The notes: generated by a model not told the origin, from the letters alone. A stretch of 64,000 bases of DNA from Prosapia bicincta (GCA_036971475.1 JBAIZL010000002.1:329831145-329895144), one strand, 5' to 3'. Positions 11,061-23,839 are shown, counted from the stretch's first letter. Translations and numbers: made by a program.

Positions 11061-11345
11061 AAACTGTTGAATTTGACAAAACATGTAGTACTCTATAAAC
11101 TCATTATTTCTTAATAAAACACAGCATTATATTATGCTACAGTACTTTAATTAAGTCCATTTGGCTTAAAATAATTGATATCATATGATTTCATATAACA
11201 TCTGATTTTATGTGGTAGAACAGCTGTTTTAATGCATAGGTTATGTTATTTATTTATATACTGTAATTATTTATTATAAAGTAATAAAAATAAAAAAATT
11301 CTTTGTTGACCTAAGTAGAAGTTGACTTTAAAAATGTTTTTTGTT
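11061..11345 (+). mobile_element. AACAGCTGTT-family non-autonomous element, copy 1
   Basis: Shares CCATTTGGCTTAAAATAA, GTAGAACAGCTGTTTTA, GCATAGGTTATGTTA and a GTTGACTTTAAAA end with copies at 37.6, 52.5, 54-55.5 and 63.6 kb. Inverted CAGCTGTT-type motifs lie inside. No coding capacity. The transposon class is not clear. Confidence 0.7.
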
Positions 11346-12350
11346 TATGTTACTAGTTTATAATCAAGCCCATTGTAACCAAATTCTTGGTAGTAATGTA
11401 CTACTACAAATTATAGCAATTCATGAAGAATTACTTGATAAAAGAGTGTATTGTAACAGTGAGGTTATATTTCCAAAACTATAATGTATGTTTTAATCAC
11501 TATATATGGTTAGTGTGACTTAAAATTATATTGCTTCTTCTTTGTTTAGAATGTGTATTATATATGTGGAAAAGAACGAAATGGTCAGCTCATACTTTGT
11601 CAATTATTATCAATTGAAACCTATTGATGGCATAAGAAGAAATAAGAAAATTAGCAGAACTTAGTCAAGAAAACTGAATTTAAAGAAGTATAGAAAAAAA
11701 TGAATTCCAGATTAACTTCTTATATTTTATTTACAACTGTAATTGTAATATTTAAAGCTAGGATCACATTTTATTTTTAGCAAAGGTTTTTAAAATATTT
11801 TAACCTTTTGGCGAGCTCCAATAAAAAAACATAAAGTTGTGATTGACCTAACCTTAATTTTTATTAAAATACCTTCATATATTAAAGTTTATGTATTACT
11901 TATCTATAATATTGGTATGAAGTGAGAGGAATTTAACCCACATTTTTCTGATTGTTGCAGATGCCACTGAGTTTACATTCTCTTCATCTTGCCAATGAAT
12001 TTTATTAACGTTATTGTAATAAATTTTATTATTTAAAATAACTGTTGTAAATATTTTATTAAATATATACATAAGCCTTACGTTAGCCTTAGACGTAATT
12101 AGCTTGGGTGAAAGCATGTATTGTTTCTCAAGTACATTGATTTTAGTTGAAATGTTGCTTTTATTACCTACTACCATTGTCTGATTTTTAATTTAAAAAA
12201 GAATGATTCATGGTTATTTGAGCCCTCAAGAACAATAAAGAATAAATGATAAAACGATTGAATATTGAGTCAAGTTAGTGCGATGTTTCAGTAACTATTT
12301 TCTTGTTGTTTTCAATTTATGTTGTTGTTGATTTAAAAAAAAAAAATTTG
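11346..12350. other. AT-rich intergenic DNA with a dispersed repeat near 12220-12330
   Basis: No gene recognised. The stretch with AATAAATGATAAA and TTGAATATTGAGTCAA near 12240-12275 recurs near 25795-25830, so it is a fragment of a dispersed repeat. Confidence 0.45.
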
Positions 12351-12760
12351 GGTAACTATTAAGATCAGCGACTACTGCTGCGATCGGCAAAATTTTTTTC
12401 CTGATCAATTAGACCTTGCTGAACACGAATCTGAAGTTTTATTTACTGCAATCACATATTTACATGAAAAAAATAACCTAACTTAACCTGACCTGACCTG
12501 AATTTGGTGCTTACTAACACTCTGATCGGCAAAATTTAGTTTTTCCTGATGGATTTGAACTTGCTGAACATGAATCTGAAGTTATTTTTAACGGCAAACA
12601 CATATTAACCTAAGAAAACCAGGTCAGGTCAGGTCAGGTTATTTTAAAAAAAATGTGTTTCCAGTAAAAAAAACTTCAGATTTGTGTTCAGCAAGGTCAA
12701 ATTGAACAGGAAAAAATGTTCTGCCGATCGGAGCGGTAGTAGCTGATTTTAATAATTACC
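12351..12760. mobile_element. Palindromic MITE, copy 1
   Basis: Long inverted ends, GGTAACTATTAAGATCAGCG at 12351 and CTGATTTTAATAATTACC ending 12760, with GATCGGCAAAA / TGCCGATCGGAGCGGTAGTA subterminal boxes. Three inner GAACACGAATCTGAAGTT boxes and a CAGGTCAGGTCAGGTCAGG run also occur in the copy at 42489-42887. No open frame. Confidence 0.8.
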
Positions 12761-12904
12761 AAAAATTGAATATCAAAACTTTATCACATTGGATCATTAT
12801 CCAATGGAGTCCAACTGGAGGAAGAGGACTTATTCTGAAATTATCCATATTAATTTACAAAAGAATGGTTTCAACATAAAAAATGATGTTTATAAGGTAT
12901 GTAG

Positions 12905-13255
12905 TATATATAAGCCATTGTTGTATAAATTTAAAACATCCAAGAATTAGTTACTGTTAGTTTGTATTGTGACCTTTTGTTGTTTTATATTGCTGTTATA
13001 TTGTTTTTGTGAGAAAACGCATTTACAAAAAATATAGTTTATAAGAAAATTTTGTTATGAAAAACTTGAATTATATTAAATTTAATTTGTATTCAAAACT
13101 TAAATTATTATACATAAGTTTAAAATTTGTCTCAATATGAATAGGGGCATTTACCGCTACACTCCCCTAGTTGTATAAATTTAAAACATCAAAGAATTAT
13201 TCACTCTTAATTTGTATGGTAGATCCTTTTGTTGTTGTTTTATATTGTTATTTTC
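12905..13255. repeat. Direct repeat pair about 255 bp apart
   Basis: GTTGTATAAATTTAAAACAT followed by a similar 60-70 bp occurs near 12918 and 13170, suggesting a local duplication or two copies of one repeat. Confidence 0.6.
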
Positions 13256-14479
13256 TTTTTTATATGTAAATATTGCTTTCTCAGTGTTATTCTTGTTTTT
13301 AACTATTTTTTGAAATGCATTTATGACTTTCACTACTTTGATGTGTTATTTTATTATAATTTTGACTACAATTTCATTGAGTTTTTCATAAAGTTTTAAT
13401 TTATTATAGTGCACTTGTATTTTATAAGAGTATTTTTAAGCAAAGTTATATTGTTTTCAGGCTTTAAAGAGCAATAAAATAGTTGCCAAAACATCACACG
13501 AATTAAATTTGACATTCAAAAGTTTTATCATTTATTAAAAAAAAAGAATGATCTTGCAAAAGAAATTTAAGCCTGAACACTTGATGTAAAACCGAAAAGT
13601 CAAAAGTATTCATTTTAAAGTCTTTGTACTTTAAGATGTTTTGTCATAGGCAGATTTACTTTTACAATTAAAAATTGTTGTTTGAAACTAATTTTTTTAG
13701 AAGTATGGAGCTCAGAGGCAAATTCTCTCTGCTTATTTTATTCCAAATTTACTGTTTCCTAGTCTATGTTTTTCTATAATAATTTCAAAGTTTATTGATA
13801 TTTAAAAAAAAAACTTTAATTTAACATTATATTGAATTAAAAAAATATTTAGGGCGAAAATGAAAATTTGTCTGATTTATTTCATGAATAAATCATATTG
13901 CTTGTGAAAAAATTTGCATGTTATTAAAATATACGTAATACAACTTGGAAAATACTAATAAAAATGACTATACTGTTAACTTAAATGGGTTAGAAGGGGG
14001 AGGGAAAGGTATACAAGCAAAATCTCTCTACGATTTACTAAAACACATCGGTCTGTTGAGAACTGTAGTAAGTTCTACTTTAGAATGATTATCTAAAGCT
14101 GCATTAACAGGCTCCTGTGAAATTTGGCTAGGCAGAGGGGGTAACATGAGTAGTAAAGGTGAGTGTTGATGAACATCACAAAGAGTCCTCCTAAACCTAC
14201 ACCTGGAGTCTCAAGTCCCGGAGCTACTCAAGGTTACCTCCTCTGCCATACGATGAATACATGGCATGCTAAGAAGCTCGTCTCTCTCTAATGAATAATA
14301 AGTTTAAATGTTAGCCTTTTTGTTTTAGAATTTCTTATTGTTGCACTTGTGAATTTGTTAAGAGTCTCTAACATAAATCTGAAATTGCATGACATATCTC
14401 CACAATGATGGCCCTGATTTTAACTGCATTTTCAGGTTTCCTGTGGTATTCCAAACGAAAAAGTCACATTAGTTATTGT
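13256..14479. other. AT-rich intergenic DNA with a small inverted repeat
   Basis: No gene seen. Near 14128-14250 a 25-bp imperfect inverted repeat (GGCAGAGGGGGTAACATGAG and its partner near 14225) brackets a GC-richer 70 bp. Confidence 0.45.
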
Positions 14480-15452
14480 AGGGCGGCCACATTCCTACAC
14501 CTTCATAATGTTATAGAAATAGTTTGATAATACATTAGGGCCAAGTCTTTTGTGTAGGAAATCAAACGTTGGCAGTATGTTGGAGTTGTTTATCCGTTTA
14601 TCCTGCATATACCACTGTGTCTCCAATAGAAGATTTGTTGCCATGAGTAGAGGAAAAACTGATTTTGTAGCTTGACTGGTGCAGTAGCATGAAAGAAGAA
14701 TATACCGATGATTCTATGGCTTGAAATCGCAATCCATATGGAAACGTGTTCTTTGTAGGTGTCTTTATTATTCACAGATACCTGTCTATCTGTAATATTA
14801 CCGATAATGTAGTATTATCTTTAATAATTACAAGTAATTATTTATTACCTGTCTAGAATCGAACATTCTGTTTCTTCACAACACCATTTACATAAAATTA
14901 AGCTTTGTCGTAATACCATGAGTTTTGTAGCATTGCCTTTAGCTCGATTCGTCAACTTGCAAGCTATAGTCTCCACTATTTATCTCACAGTAAGCTTATG
15001 CACAGCAGTAATCTTATATAGAAATGTGTAAAGATCAGATTAAAGAACTCTTTCTACAGATTGGTGTGAAATTATAAACCCCACACTGGCTCTTGTTGAT
15101 TTACTCGGCCCACAAGTCAAAGTGACTTCTACTGCATCAGTGTTTTGTAGCGAGCATTTAGTAGATACATGTCACTGTTGACACTCCAAAATAGTTCCAC
15201 TAATTTCAAATTTGTGATGTAATCTGCGTATTTCCTGAGAGTTGGAAGTCCATTGGGTACTAACATTAACTCAAAACCTCTCTGTGTTGCAACAACACTG
15301 TTTTCAAAAACACTAACATAATCTTTACCTTTTATACATCAGTCAACTGCCTTTTGTCCGCCCGTTCAAATTGAAATAATAGAATCATAACGATATCAAT
15401 AAACTTGTAACAGCATCTGGAGTAATTTCTATAAACTGTGCCGCCCTGTATA
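14480..15452 (-). pseudogene. Decayed Tc1/mariner-superfamily (DDE_3) transposase
   Basis: Read on the minus strand, fragments in the expected order are ISHQSVERVL and YKITAVHKLTVR (helix-turn-helix region, ~15000-15080), KEHVSIWIAISSHRIIGIFF (~14700-14760), a TP-H-type segment TPTYCQ (~14585) and GVGMWPPY (~14490), which in intact relatives is followed by S-P-D-L. Stops and shifts interrupt all of them, and the sequence ends at the WPPY codons, so the last catalytic acidic residue is gone. TACAGGGCGGC on the minus strand at the upstream edge (~15442-15452) may be one terminal repeat. Confidence 0.7.
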
Positions 15453-16844
15453 AAATTAATGTTTAATATTGATTATAACATAAACTTTTAAATAGTAATC
15501 TAATGTGTACAAACTTATAATGCACAAAACTTACTAACGTAAAATGTTTTTGACTGGACTGGGCAAACATCATTAATGTGTAGTAGACACTGTCTAGTGT
15601 AATGCAAAAGCTTTTGTGTCAATGGAATTTTTAAAATGTTTACTGTAATATAGGCTCATTTAAGTTGTTAAATTACAAAGTTTCAATTTAAAAGATCAAT
15701 GGTGAAATAACTAGTTAAACTCTAAACACAAAATATTCTTTGTTGAATATTTGTACTTGAGCTTTCCATACAACTTCAGTAAGTTATTGGTTATTGTTGT
15801 TTCACTTTTTATGTCTTGTTTGTTCTAAGGAAAAAATTACATTCAGTCCATTGTCCCTTGGTAGGAATGTAAGAGATGAGCCACAGGGACATTAAGATGC
15901 CTGACCTGTTATGCCATATAAGAGGGACATATTACTGTCTTCTACCCGCCATATTTCCATGTCACATAATGATGTTTTTATTAAAGGTGTAGTATTTTGT
16001 TCAGATACACTGGTTATAAAATTAAAAAAATAATAAAAATTAAACTTAATCATATAATTATAAGTTTCATAAATGAGTACAAAGAAATAACTTGCTTCAA
16101 CATAAATATAAAAACAATAAATAAAATAACAAACTTATATAATAAACAAATATTTTTTGCAGTGTATACTAAGAGATTCAATTCCAATGATTAATATATG
16201 TATTTGTGATAATTCTAGTTAATATTGTTTATGAATTGATGGAAAGATCACGGAATTTAGATGAGTGCAACATCTGAAAACAGAAATTTCACACGTTAAA
16301 AATATGTACGGGCAAGAAAATAAGTTGAGTATACAAAAATTAAATAATTAGGCTTACTTAAGAATCTTACTGATGGATTAACAAAACCCAAATCCACAAA
16401 CTAGTAATATCTTTGCCAACACAATATAGTTATTAAGTCAAAACCTTATATATATCTTAAAGCCAAAGATACCTTAATTTATGGATGAGTTTTATTATTG
16501 CAGTAGTAAACTTTCATTACAGTTCTCTTCTATATCAAAATGGCACCCTTAGAACTGTAATGAATTAAGTTACTTTTTTTAAAGAATTTCACTTCAAAAG
16601 ATGTTTTCAATAAGTTGTATAAATTTATATATTGAATCGAATATCAATACATGTATATTGTTTTACAAGCTCAATCTTCTGTTATCACTAGCGGAGTCAA
16701 TACATAAGTTAATTGCACAAACACACACACACACACAATCCATGTTCTACTGTTCTTATACATTTTTTGTAAAAATAAGACATTTTAAAGTTGAAAACTA
16801 AAATATACAATACCAAGAGCACAGTGGTACAAGTTATTACAATA
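15453..16844. other. AT-rich intergenic DNA
   Basis: No gene recognised. A short (CA)n tract lies at 16719-16737. Confidence 0.5.
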
Positions 16845-17164
16845 ATAATATTGGCAAAACCCCTAGTCCCACAAAAATAATAAAAAATAACTGATATTAC
16901 AAGTTACCTAAAATTAAACCCTTATGTACACATCGATGATCTTGTCATCATCATTAGAGTGTCCTATTACAACATTACAATCTAGAATACAATAATTCAG
17001 GTCAGTCTAGTTTGAAAATTATTATATTCTAGATTGTAATAGGACCCTCTGACAACAATGACCAGGTCATTGTAATTTAAATAAGGGTTTAATCTTAAGT
17101 AACTTGTAATATCAGTTATTTTTTATTATTTTTGTGGTACTAGGGGTTTTGCCAATATAATTAT
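16845..17164. mobile_element. Large fold-back element (Penelope-like type)
   Basis: About 320 bp. TATTGGCAAAACCCCTAGT at 16849 faces ACTAGGGGTTTTGCCAATAT ending near 17159, and ATAACTGATATTACAAGTTA faces its complement near 17100. The inner arms hold TGATGATGACAAGATCATC (complement of 16936-16955) and AATGACCAGGTCATT (17058), the stem-loop position of the hammerhead-like cores seen elsewhere. Confidence 0.75.
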
Positions 17165-17834
17165 TGTATTTAAAAACTGAAAATGGTTTTTTAAGGTTGA
17201 CTTGTATACACACTATGTTAAAACTGGAAGTAATGTTTGATATTACAAGGGTTTGTATTTTAATTCTTAATTTAGTACATATCAATATATATACTATAAA
17301 AATATTGACGTAGACTTGGTCCAAAGTTAGTATCTTAGCAAGTTTGCTAAAGGTGCTTGATATGCTGAGATAGGCCTTTACACTTGAGCAGATATTTCCT
17401 ATACAGAGCGATTACATGATATTCTAAACATGCATGTATAGGTATTTTCACATAAGCTAGGACTTGACTGATCATCTGTACTAGCCTAGATTAAAAAAAA
17501 AAACTTGTCTGCCATCATGCGGGTTGTGTCAATTGTCCTCATAGCTCTTGAGAAAGCGCTCCAAGAGATGAAATATGAAATGCTGTAAATGATGTTTGTC
17601 TACATCTGCAGAAATGTTCCCAGAACGGTCTTTGCCTTCCACCCACCCTTCGCCTATAGTGCCGCGCCAAGCCCAAGTGCCAGCTTACGTGTCAACACCT
17701 ATACCAAGTTAAATTTTAGAACCTTTTACATATATCGCTACAGCAGGATCTTTAAACTTGGAAGAAGACTCATTGAACTAAAAACAAAGTAGGTACCAAG
17801 AGTTCTGGCTTCAAAAATTTATACATGCACACTA
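17165..17834. other. Intergenic DNA, no gene assigned
   Basis: Contains a GC-richer 100 bp near 17620-17700 with an open frame (17589-17792). No family or splice context supports it. Confidence 0.4.
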
Positions 17835-18330
17835 TCCAGGGGTATGAAAATTCTACAAACATTTTTAATTGCATTTCCTTTATTAAATTTGGTTGAATGT
17901 GGGTTCAGTGCAGTAATAAACATGCTTTCCAACATAAGGAACAGGTTAAACATCACAGCATAGCGACTTTTGTTGACAAAATGGCAGCTGAACATTCGCA
18001 AAGTGATAACACTGGATCAGCCTCAACCATCTCATTAGTTTTTATCTACTCATTTTGCTTGAATTTCATTGTTCATAATAAGAACCGTCGGATATCTTGG
18101 ATGGTGTTTTAATATTTATTTTAATATTCTTGAGAAGAAAGCATTAGATCTGATGTAATTAGAACTCTGATTCTATTTAATTTTATGATCACTTTTGGGG
18201 TAAATATTATATCTGAAGATTTTTGAGATTTAAATAAGTTTGTAATATAAGATATACATATGGCATGAGGGAGTGTTCGAAAATTGTTTAAATACCGAGG
18301 GAGCAGTGGTTGGGAACCTATGCAGTAGAC
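17835..18330 (+). pseudogene. hAT transposase C-terminal relic
   Basis: The plus strand around 17840-18035 reads GMKILQTFLIAFPLLNLVEC, then GFSAVINMLSNIRNRLNI and later LLTKWQLNIRKV, matching the C-terminal dimerisation region of SCAND3/ZBED-like hAT proteins (FLIAFP, VE-GFS, N-RNRLN). CAGTGGTTGGGAACC at 18304-18318 looks like a hAT terminal sequence and may mark the 3' end. The N-terminal and catalytic parts are missing. Confidence 0.72.
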
Positions 18331-19648
18331 AAGCTAAAAGGTTGATAAAACATGTTAATAGCAACAACTGGGAACAAGCCATCTGTCTAGATCACAAGAA
18401 CGCATATTGTTCTATGACCTAGAAATGGGTTACCCGTCAGTTACCCTCACAGCAAATGTGTTAACGTTTTTTTAGTCATCAGTGTTACTCTTGTTGTTAC
18501 AATTATTTGTTACACTGTTGTTAGGATTGTAAAACTTTAGTATCTAAACCCATGTTACACTCAGATAAATGCTCCCAAGTTTATCATAACCAAACAAATT
18601 CTAAAACATTTTAAGCTTAAAAAATATTATTTAAAATAATGTAAGAATTTAAATAATTTTAAACAAATCAAAAATTTATTTCACATATAATGCTGCACTA
18701 GTGATAAATAGTCTTTTATATGCAGTGTAATAAGCGGCAACATTTTAAAATTTCTTACAATAATTGTAATGGAAATAATAATAATAAATTGAAAGCAAAC
18801 ATAAGTAATTCATGTGGAACTTTCTTTTATAAAAATAAACCAAAGTAAAGACAAAGGCAAATGTCACACACTCTCAAGGTTTCACTTGACTTGATTGGTG
18901 TTGCTTCATGTTAAAGCTGGAAGGGGGATTAGAAAAGAAAAGGTCTTGTTATTACCCATCAAACCAAAGGAATGTGCAATGATGACGCACTGATATTACC
19001 CACAGCCAACTGATTGCAATAGATGTGTGATATATCCAAGGAAACACACCAATTTGGCTGTTTGCAATAGATGTGTGCTATATCCAAGGAGACACACCCA
19101 TTTTAATGTCAATTTTATGAAGGTATTTATTTCATAGTCTTTCCTTTAACCTAGAGCACAAATCAAAAGTAATTACATTAAATTTGTTTCTGCAATTACA
19201 GCAACACACTAAATGTTTTAAAAGCTTATGTTTAGCGGCAAATGTGTAAGGATTACATAGAGAATTCTGGCCTTTAGGTTCCTAAATGAATTACCGCCCT
19301 CGTGTTATTTTAAAATCCCAATTTAAATATTTTAAAGTTGAACACCTTACATGTTATTAATTTGCTATTTTGGTACACAACGCTATATATGTTCTATTTA
19401 ACCCATTGTAGTCTATGGACTAGGTCAGCTTATTTGATAGTAGCAGGTATAAAGACTAGCCCAACTACAGTCAGTTCAGAATGCATTTGCAGCAGGTGTA
19501 AACACTATCACGAGGCGAACACATGCATGGGACAGTAAGCTATGAGTCCGGTTCACAATCATGCACCGGCAATTGGGGCTACGTCTTATAATGCTACACT
19601 TAATCATTTGAAAAAGAGAATTGTATTCTAATGAAAGTGATAAGACTA
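18331..19648. other. Intergenic DNA with a 50-bp tandem duplication
   Basis: TTGCAATAGATGTGTG followed by TATATCCAAGGA and ACACACC occurs twice, near 19013 and 19063. No gene recognised. Confidence 0.5.
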
Positions 19649-20090
19649 TTCAATAATTTATGCTACAAGTTTTTAGACTTACCATGCTATTATTCCATGT
19701 CTAAGGGATCTGCAAAATCCAATTCCAATGATGACGAGGAACTGTCGTCAACAGCTATGACGAATGGGTCAATGTCTTTAATTAAATTGTCTAACTTCTA
19801 CATATTCGGCTCCTCCTATTATAGCTGTTTTTAAAAAGTCATCCTTATTATTAAAAATAGTTTTGGTTTTAGTTTCTTTTTGGCAGGAGACTTGAGCGTA
19901 CCTGTTTCTTTTTTTTCTTTAACGATTGAAAAAACACTTCGAGCAGAAACTCTTACAGATATCGCTACTTTCTGCACGATGTCTCTGATACGGCATTTTA
20001 GAATTTTCATCCTTTAAATATTTTTAAAGGCGTAAAATAACTTCTCTTTCCCCAGAGTGTATCACTTGTCCTCATTTATTTTTTTTACGG
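19649..20090 (-). pseudogene. Transposase N-terminal helix-turn-helix relic
   Basis: Minus-strand translation near 19880-20000 gives IRDIVQKVAISVRVSARSVF, then SIVKEKKETG and SPAKKK. This is the helix-turn-helix and linker of a widespread insect DDE transposon family. A broken acidic segment (DDSSSSSLELDFADPL) follows at lower coordinates. Stops separate the parts. Confidence 0.55.
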
Positions 20091-20237
20091 GTGATGACAT
20101 TGCTTAAAACTTAAGCCTTAAAATCCAACAACACCAAAACTCACAAACACAAATATAAGAAACAACAATGGTAAATTATTCCATGGTCACTCACAACTAA
20201 AAAATGTCAGGCACAATAAACAGACGAGCAAATGTAA

Positions 20238-20494
20238 CCCTGGACATTTCCAGACTAACTGTTAATCAGGCGGCAGGACCTTCCAGTTTTGTCACGTCAC
20301 TCAGCCAATATGGTTGCCGAAATCGTTCTGTTCACGCAAACAGTTCACCACTCGCTGCTGCATAACCCTGGACGTTTCCAGACTAACTGTTAATCAGGCA
20401 GCAGGACATTTCATTTTGGTCATGTGATCACGCAGCCAATAGGGTTGCCGAAATCGTTATGTTCACGCAAACAGTTCACCACTCGCTGCTGCAA
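20238..20494. repeat. 128-bp tandem duplication
   Basis: Two units start CCCTGGACATTTCCAGACTA (20238) and CCCTGGACGTTTCCAGACTA (20366) and both run to CAGTTCACCACTCGCTGCTG. They differ at a few sites and by small indels. The units are GC-richer than their surroundings and lie just upstream of a pogo-related repeat. Confidence 0.85.
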
Positions 20495-20504
20495 ACGCAT
20501 TCTG

Positions 20505-20720
20505 AATAGACAGTAGTCATGAATGTCGTCATTGTTTGCTTCAAGAGAGTTTATTTTCTGATGTCATGCACATGACGTCTGTACTTTATAAGGGATATTT
20601 ATCGACTCTCGAGCAGAAATAAAGGAAGATATTTATGACCCACAGACCTACTGTCAGATATCTAAACATAACAGTGCTTCAGCAGTTTTTATGTCAACTG
20701 GAATGAGACGTTCAGTATAG
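20505..20720 (+). repeat. Repeat related to the interior of the pogo-like MITE
   Basis: ATGAATGTCGTCATT, AGAGTTTATTTTCTGATGTCA and AAAGAAAGATATTTATG-like boxes occur in the same order as at 26555-26730 inside the 26343-27031 element. No terminal repeats are visible here. Confidence 0.65.
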
Positions 20721-20766
20721 GTTTTACTTGGTGTTTGTCAGTAGTGTATTCTTGTGCAGATACGAA

Positions 20767-20815
20767 ATGAACAATAATAGTGGGAGCCTAGAATCTAAAG
20801 CAAAAACTTCAAACC
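20767..20815 (+). CDS. Possible first coding exon, unsupported downstream
   Basis: ATG followed by 16 open codons (MNNNSGSLESKAKTSN) runs into CGTAAGT, a good donor. It follows the duplicated GC-richer block, so it could be the first exon of a transposon or host gene. No matching downstream exon was found. Confidence 0.18.
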
Positions 20816-20989
20816 GTAAGTAACTTTTACTTTGTTTTTAATTAAGATTTCACATAATAATCAAGTAAAAAATAACAAACTAAGTAACAAATAAAAAAAT
20901 TACACCCGTATAAAAATACAATATTTAGTGTTTTATAAGAGAGAATATTTTTGTAGGGAAATACAACTCAATTGATGCGAGGAACTAAT

Positions 20990-22060
20990 TCGTACTGCAA
21001 CGGGTAGGATTGGAATTAGCAAATACCGTCGCAATAATATTAAAATTTCGTAAAGTAAAAATGTGTAAGCAAAGCCATTAGAAGGGATAAGGGATTTTGT
21101 ATATTTTAAAATACCAGTAAATTACATGGAAAGGAGGGAAAACCTCAAAATACTCCTACAATCACCATCGACATTCGAGAAGACGCGGCTTGTCAAGAGG
21201 GAAAGGAGATGCCCTGTACCAAAATTCGCGAAAACTCCAAATAGAAGAGTTAAACCAAAATTAAAGAAACATACAATATTTTGATCATTTTTGAGTGAGC
21301 CTGCTTTGTGTGCGAAACAGGAAGCCCAGCGGAGGAAAAAGTCGCATGATGTCATGACGTAGATCTTAGGGTTGACAAAACATGGTACGATACGTCTCGT
21401 GGGAACGAGAAAGCCCAGCAGGGGTTAAAAGAAACAGCGTTATTCGGGACTTCAAAGAGGGAGGACGTCGGTTCGATCGCTCCAGGTCACAAGCTTTTGT
21501 TTCAGTTTGTGATATGTAAATGACGGCGATGCAAATGACGTGCTAAGCTCGAGACGGGTTGTTGCTAAAATGTAGTCGCGTGTGGTTTGGAACCCTTTTG
21601 AAGGAGGTAACTTCTCCAAAAGTGGTCTCCAAAGTTTAACATCTATGTAACTACTCTTAAGAAGTTTGTGTGTGTTAGAGATGAACAATATGAAAAATTA
21701 TTAGAGTCAGTAAGGTAATTTATAAAGAACAGTGCTTCAAAATTTATATAAAGCAGTGAACAGTGAAAAATAAATAATTAAATAAATAATTGAACAATAA
21801 GAACTTAAGAACTGAAAGGTGGAGAGCAAAATTTTATAAGTTTCAAAATCCGGATATTAAAATTCTATCACGGCATCGCAGCAGGCACGTCAACAGTCAA
21901 GATCGGTGACATCGCATACCAAGATAGCCAACCCAGAAACAAACGATCTCGAGGGAGAAGAAAGAAAAATCTGCCAGGATTTAGGAGTGACCCTGCGATT
22001 AAGGTCAGGTTAATTTCTCTCGTTTTCATTTACTTAAAAATTCTATATTGAACCAATTTT
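20990..22060. other. GC-richer unique stretch, no recognised product
   Basis: About 1 kb of moderate GC between AT-rich flanks. Short frames (for example 60 codons ending RSRGRRKKNLPGFRSDPAIK near 22004, next to GGTCAGG) match nothing I recognise. It could be an old retroelement leader or a UTR. Confidence 0.3.
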
Positions 22061-23640
22061 GGGGAAAGTTGACATTTTAAATAATTCAATTTCAAATAAA
22101 ATTTCTTTTTAAAGATGTAAAGATATCAAACAATGGCTTTGTTTAATTCATGAACTAGAGAGGGGGTAGTGATTAGTGGGGGAAATTCCCACCACAAAAT
22201 GGAGGAGTCCTCCAAACAAATTTATAAATATGAAATAGAATTAAATTGTTAGTAAATCGGAAATTTTTTTAAATAGAGAAAGTTATAAATTGTTTTGGAA
22301 AGAAATTAATTAAGTAAATGTTAGAAATTAAAGGCTTTTTAAATATAAAAAATTAGCGATAAATGAATAAAATGTAAACAGGTGTTGAGAAATTTTTTTA
22401 TGAGGTTTTTTGTTTTTTTAGTATTTTAGACCAACGTTAAATATTTAAAATTATTAAATGATAATCAAGTAAAATTATTAAATGAGAAAGGGTTAATATT
22501 AATGAATGAGAATTAATTAATAATAAGCAATTAAAATTGATTAATGAGAAAGGGTTAAAAATAATTAATGAAAAATTAATTAACATTTATAAATCAGATT
22601 TACTTAAAATATAAAGGGGTTTAAGGGTTTACAAAATTATTTGGAATTAAAATAAAAGGGTTGTGAAAAAGAGGGGACAAAACTAAAATGTGAAACAATT
22701 TCTTTGATTTAAAGTAGACAATAAAAATAAAAAGTAAATATTCAGCAAAGATTATGTGGGTCTAGTAAATCAATTTTTAGGCTAAGAATTGCAAGTTAAG
22801 ATATAATATGTTTGTTTAATTAGTTATAGAAGTATAAAAAATTGTTGGTTGGTATAACTTGTTTTTTTTTTTATATTAATTGTTTTAAATGGGATAAGAT
22901 TGTTTAGTGATATAACTTTTGTTTTTCAAAAAGTCTAATGGTGTTTTAAATGGGATAAGATTGTTTAGTGATATAACTTATGTTTTTCAAAAAGTTTAAT
23001 GTTTTTTTTTTTTAAATGGGATAAAATTGTGTATTGATACAACTTATGTTATTCAAAGGATCAGTTTTTAAATTAAAAGGGTTAAAGTTATTTGTTGATG
23101 AAGTCAAGTTTTAAAAGTTCCATTGTCTAATTTTATTTACAAGAGTTTAAAATCAAATGTTTAAGACTTGCAAAATCGCATAAAAGGATTGTTTATTTCA
23201 AAGGGTTTGAAAAAGGTATTGTCAAAGATAAAGACAGTTTTTTTTTTAATGAAACAAATTTGATTTTGTATATTGAAGGGTTAAATAAACATAATTAAAT
23301 TACACTTTTCAGTTAATATAACTAAAAATTATTTTTCTTATAACTTTTGGTGTTAATATAAATTCAGTAAGAAGTTTACTTAAATTTTGTATAGAAGGGG
23401 TAAAAGAAAGGGTTAACTGAGTAAAGAGTTACCACTGACATTGAAATGTATATATTTAGAATATAAAAGAAGAGATAAAGTAATACTAAACAGAAATGAA
23501 TTGGTAATATTTTAAAGAGCTAGTTAAAATGAGAAAATTGCAAAATGTGCTGTAATTTCAAAATTAAGGGTAAAATAAAAATGTAATTTTCACTAACTTG
23601 CCAACAAAACAATAGTGTTTTTATTTAAAACAGATTTCTT
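22061..23640. other. Strongly C-depleted tract with GGGTTAA motifs
   Basis: Plus-strand C is very rare: counting 22261-22740 by hand gives 17 C against 72 G in 480 bases. AAAGGGTTAA-like motifs recur, and AATGGGATAAGATTGTTTAG with a following TGATATAACTT is repeated near 22887, 22949 and (diverged) 23015. No reading frame of note. Confidence 0.75.
23620..23625 (-). promoter_or_regulatory. Candidate polyadenylation signal of the BTBD1/2 gene
   Basis: AATAAA on the minus strand about 430 bp beyond the BTBD1/2 stop. If used, the GC-rich island lies within the 3' UTR. Confidence 0.3.
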
Positions 23641-23839
23641 ACACACTCCTAAAACCAAAGGGTCATTTCGCCAAAAAGATGCATCCAAAGAACTCATTCC
23701 CCCGGGAAATACGTACCCAAAGAGTTAAATTTCAGCAAGTTAGGTTTTTTATAATAAAGTCCAGTGACCTGTTCTCTGGCAGATTTTGGCGGGTCATTGC
23801 ACAGTATCCTAGTTTGGCTAGGATAGGCCCTGTCAGAAT

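Noticed and set aside
14480..14495. GGGCGGCC at the lower edge as a matching terminal inverted repeat
   Set aside because: On the minus strand it is the WPP coding part of the transposase, so the similarity to the opposite end is probably chance.
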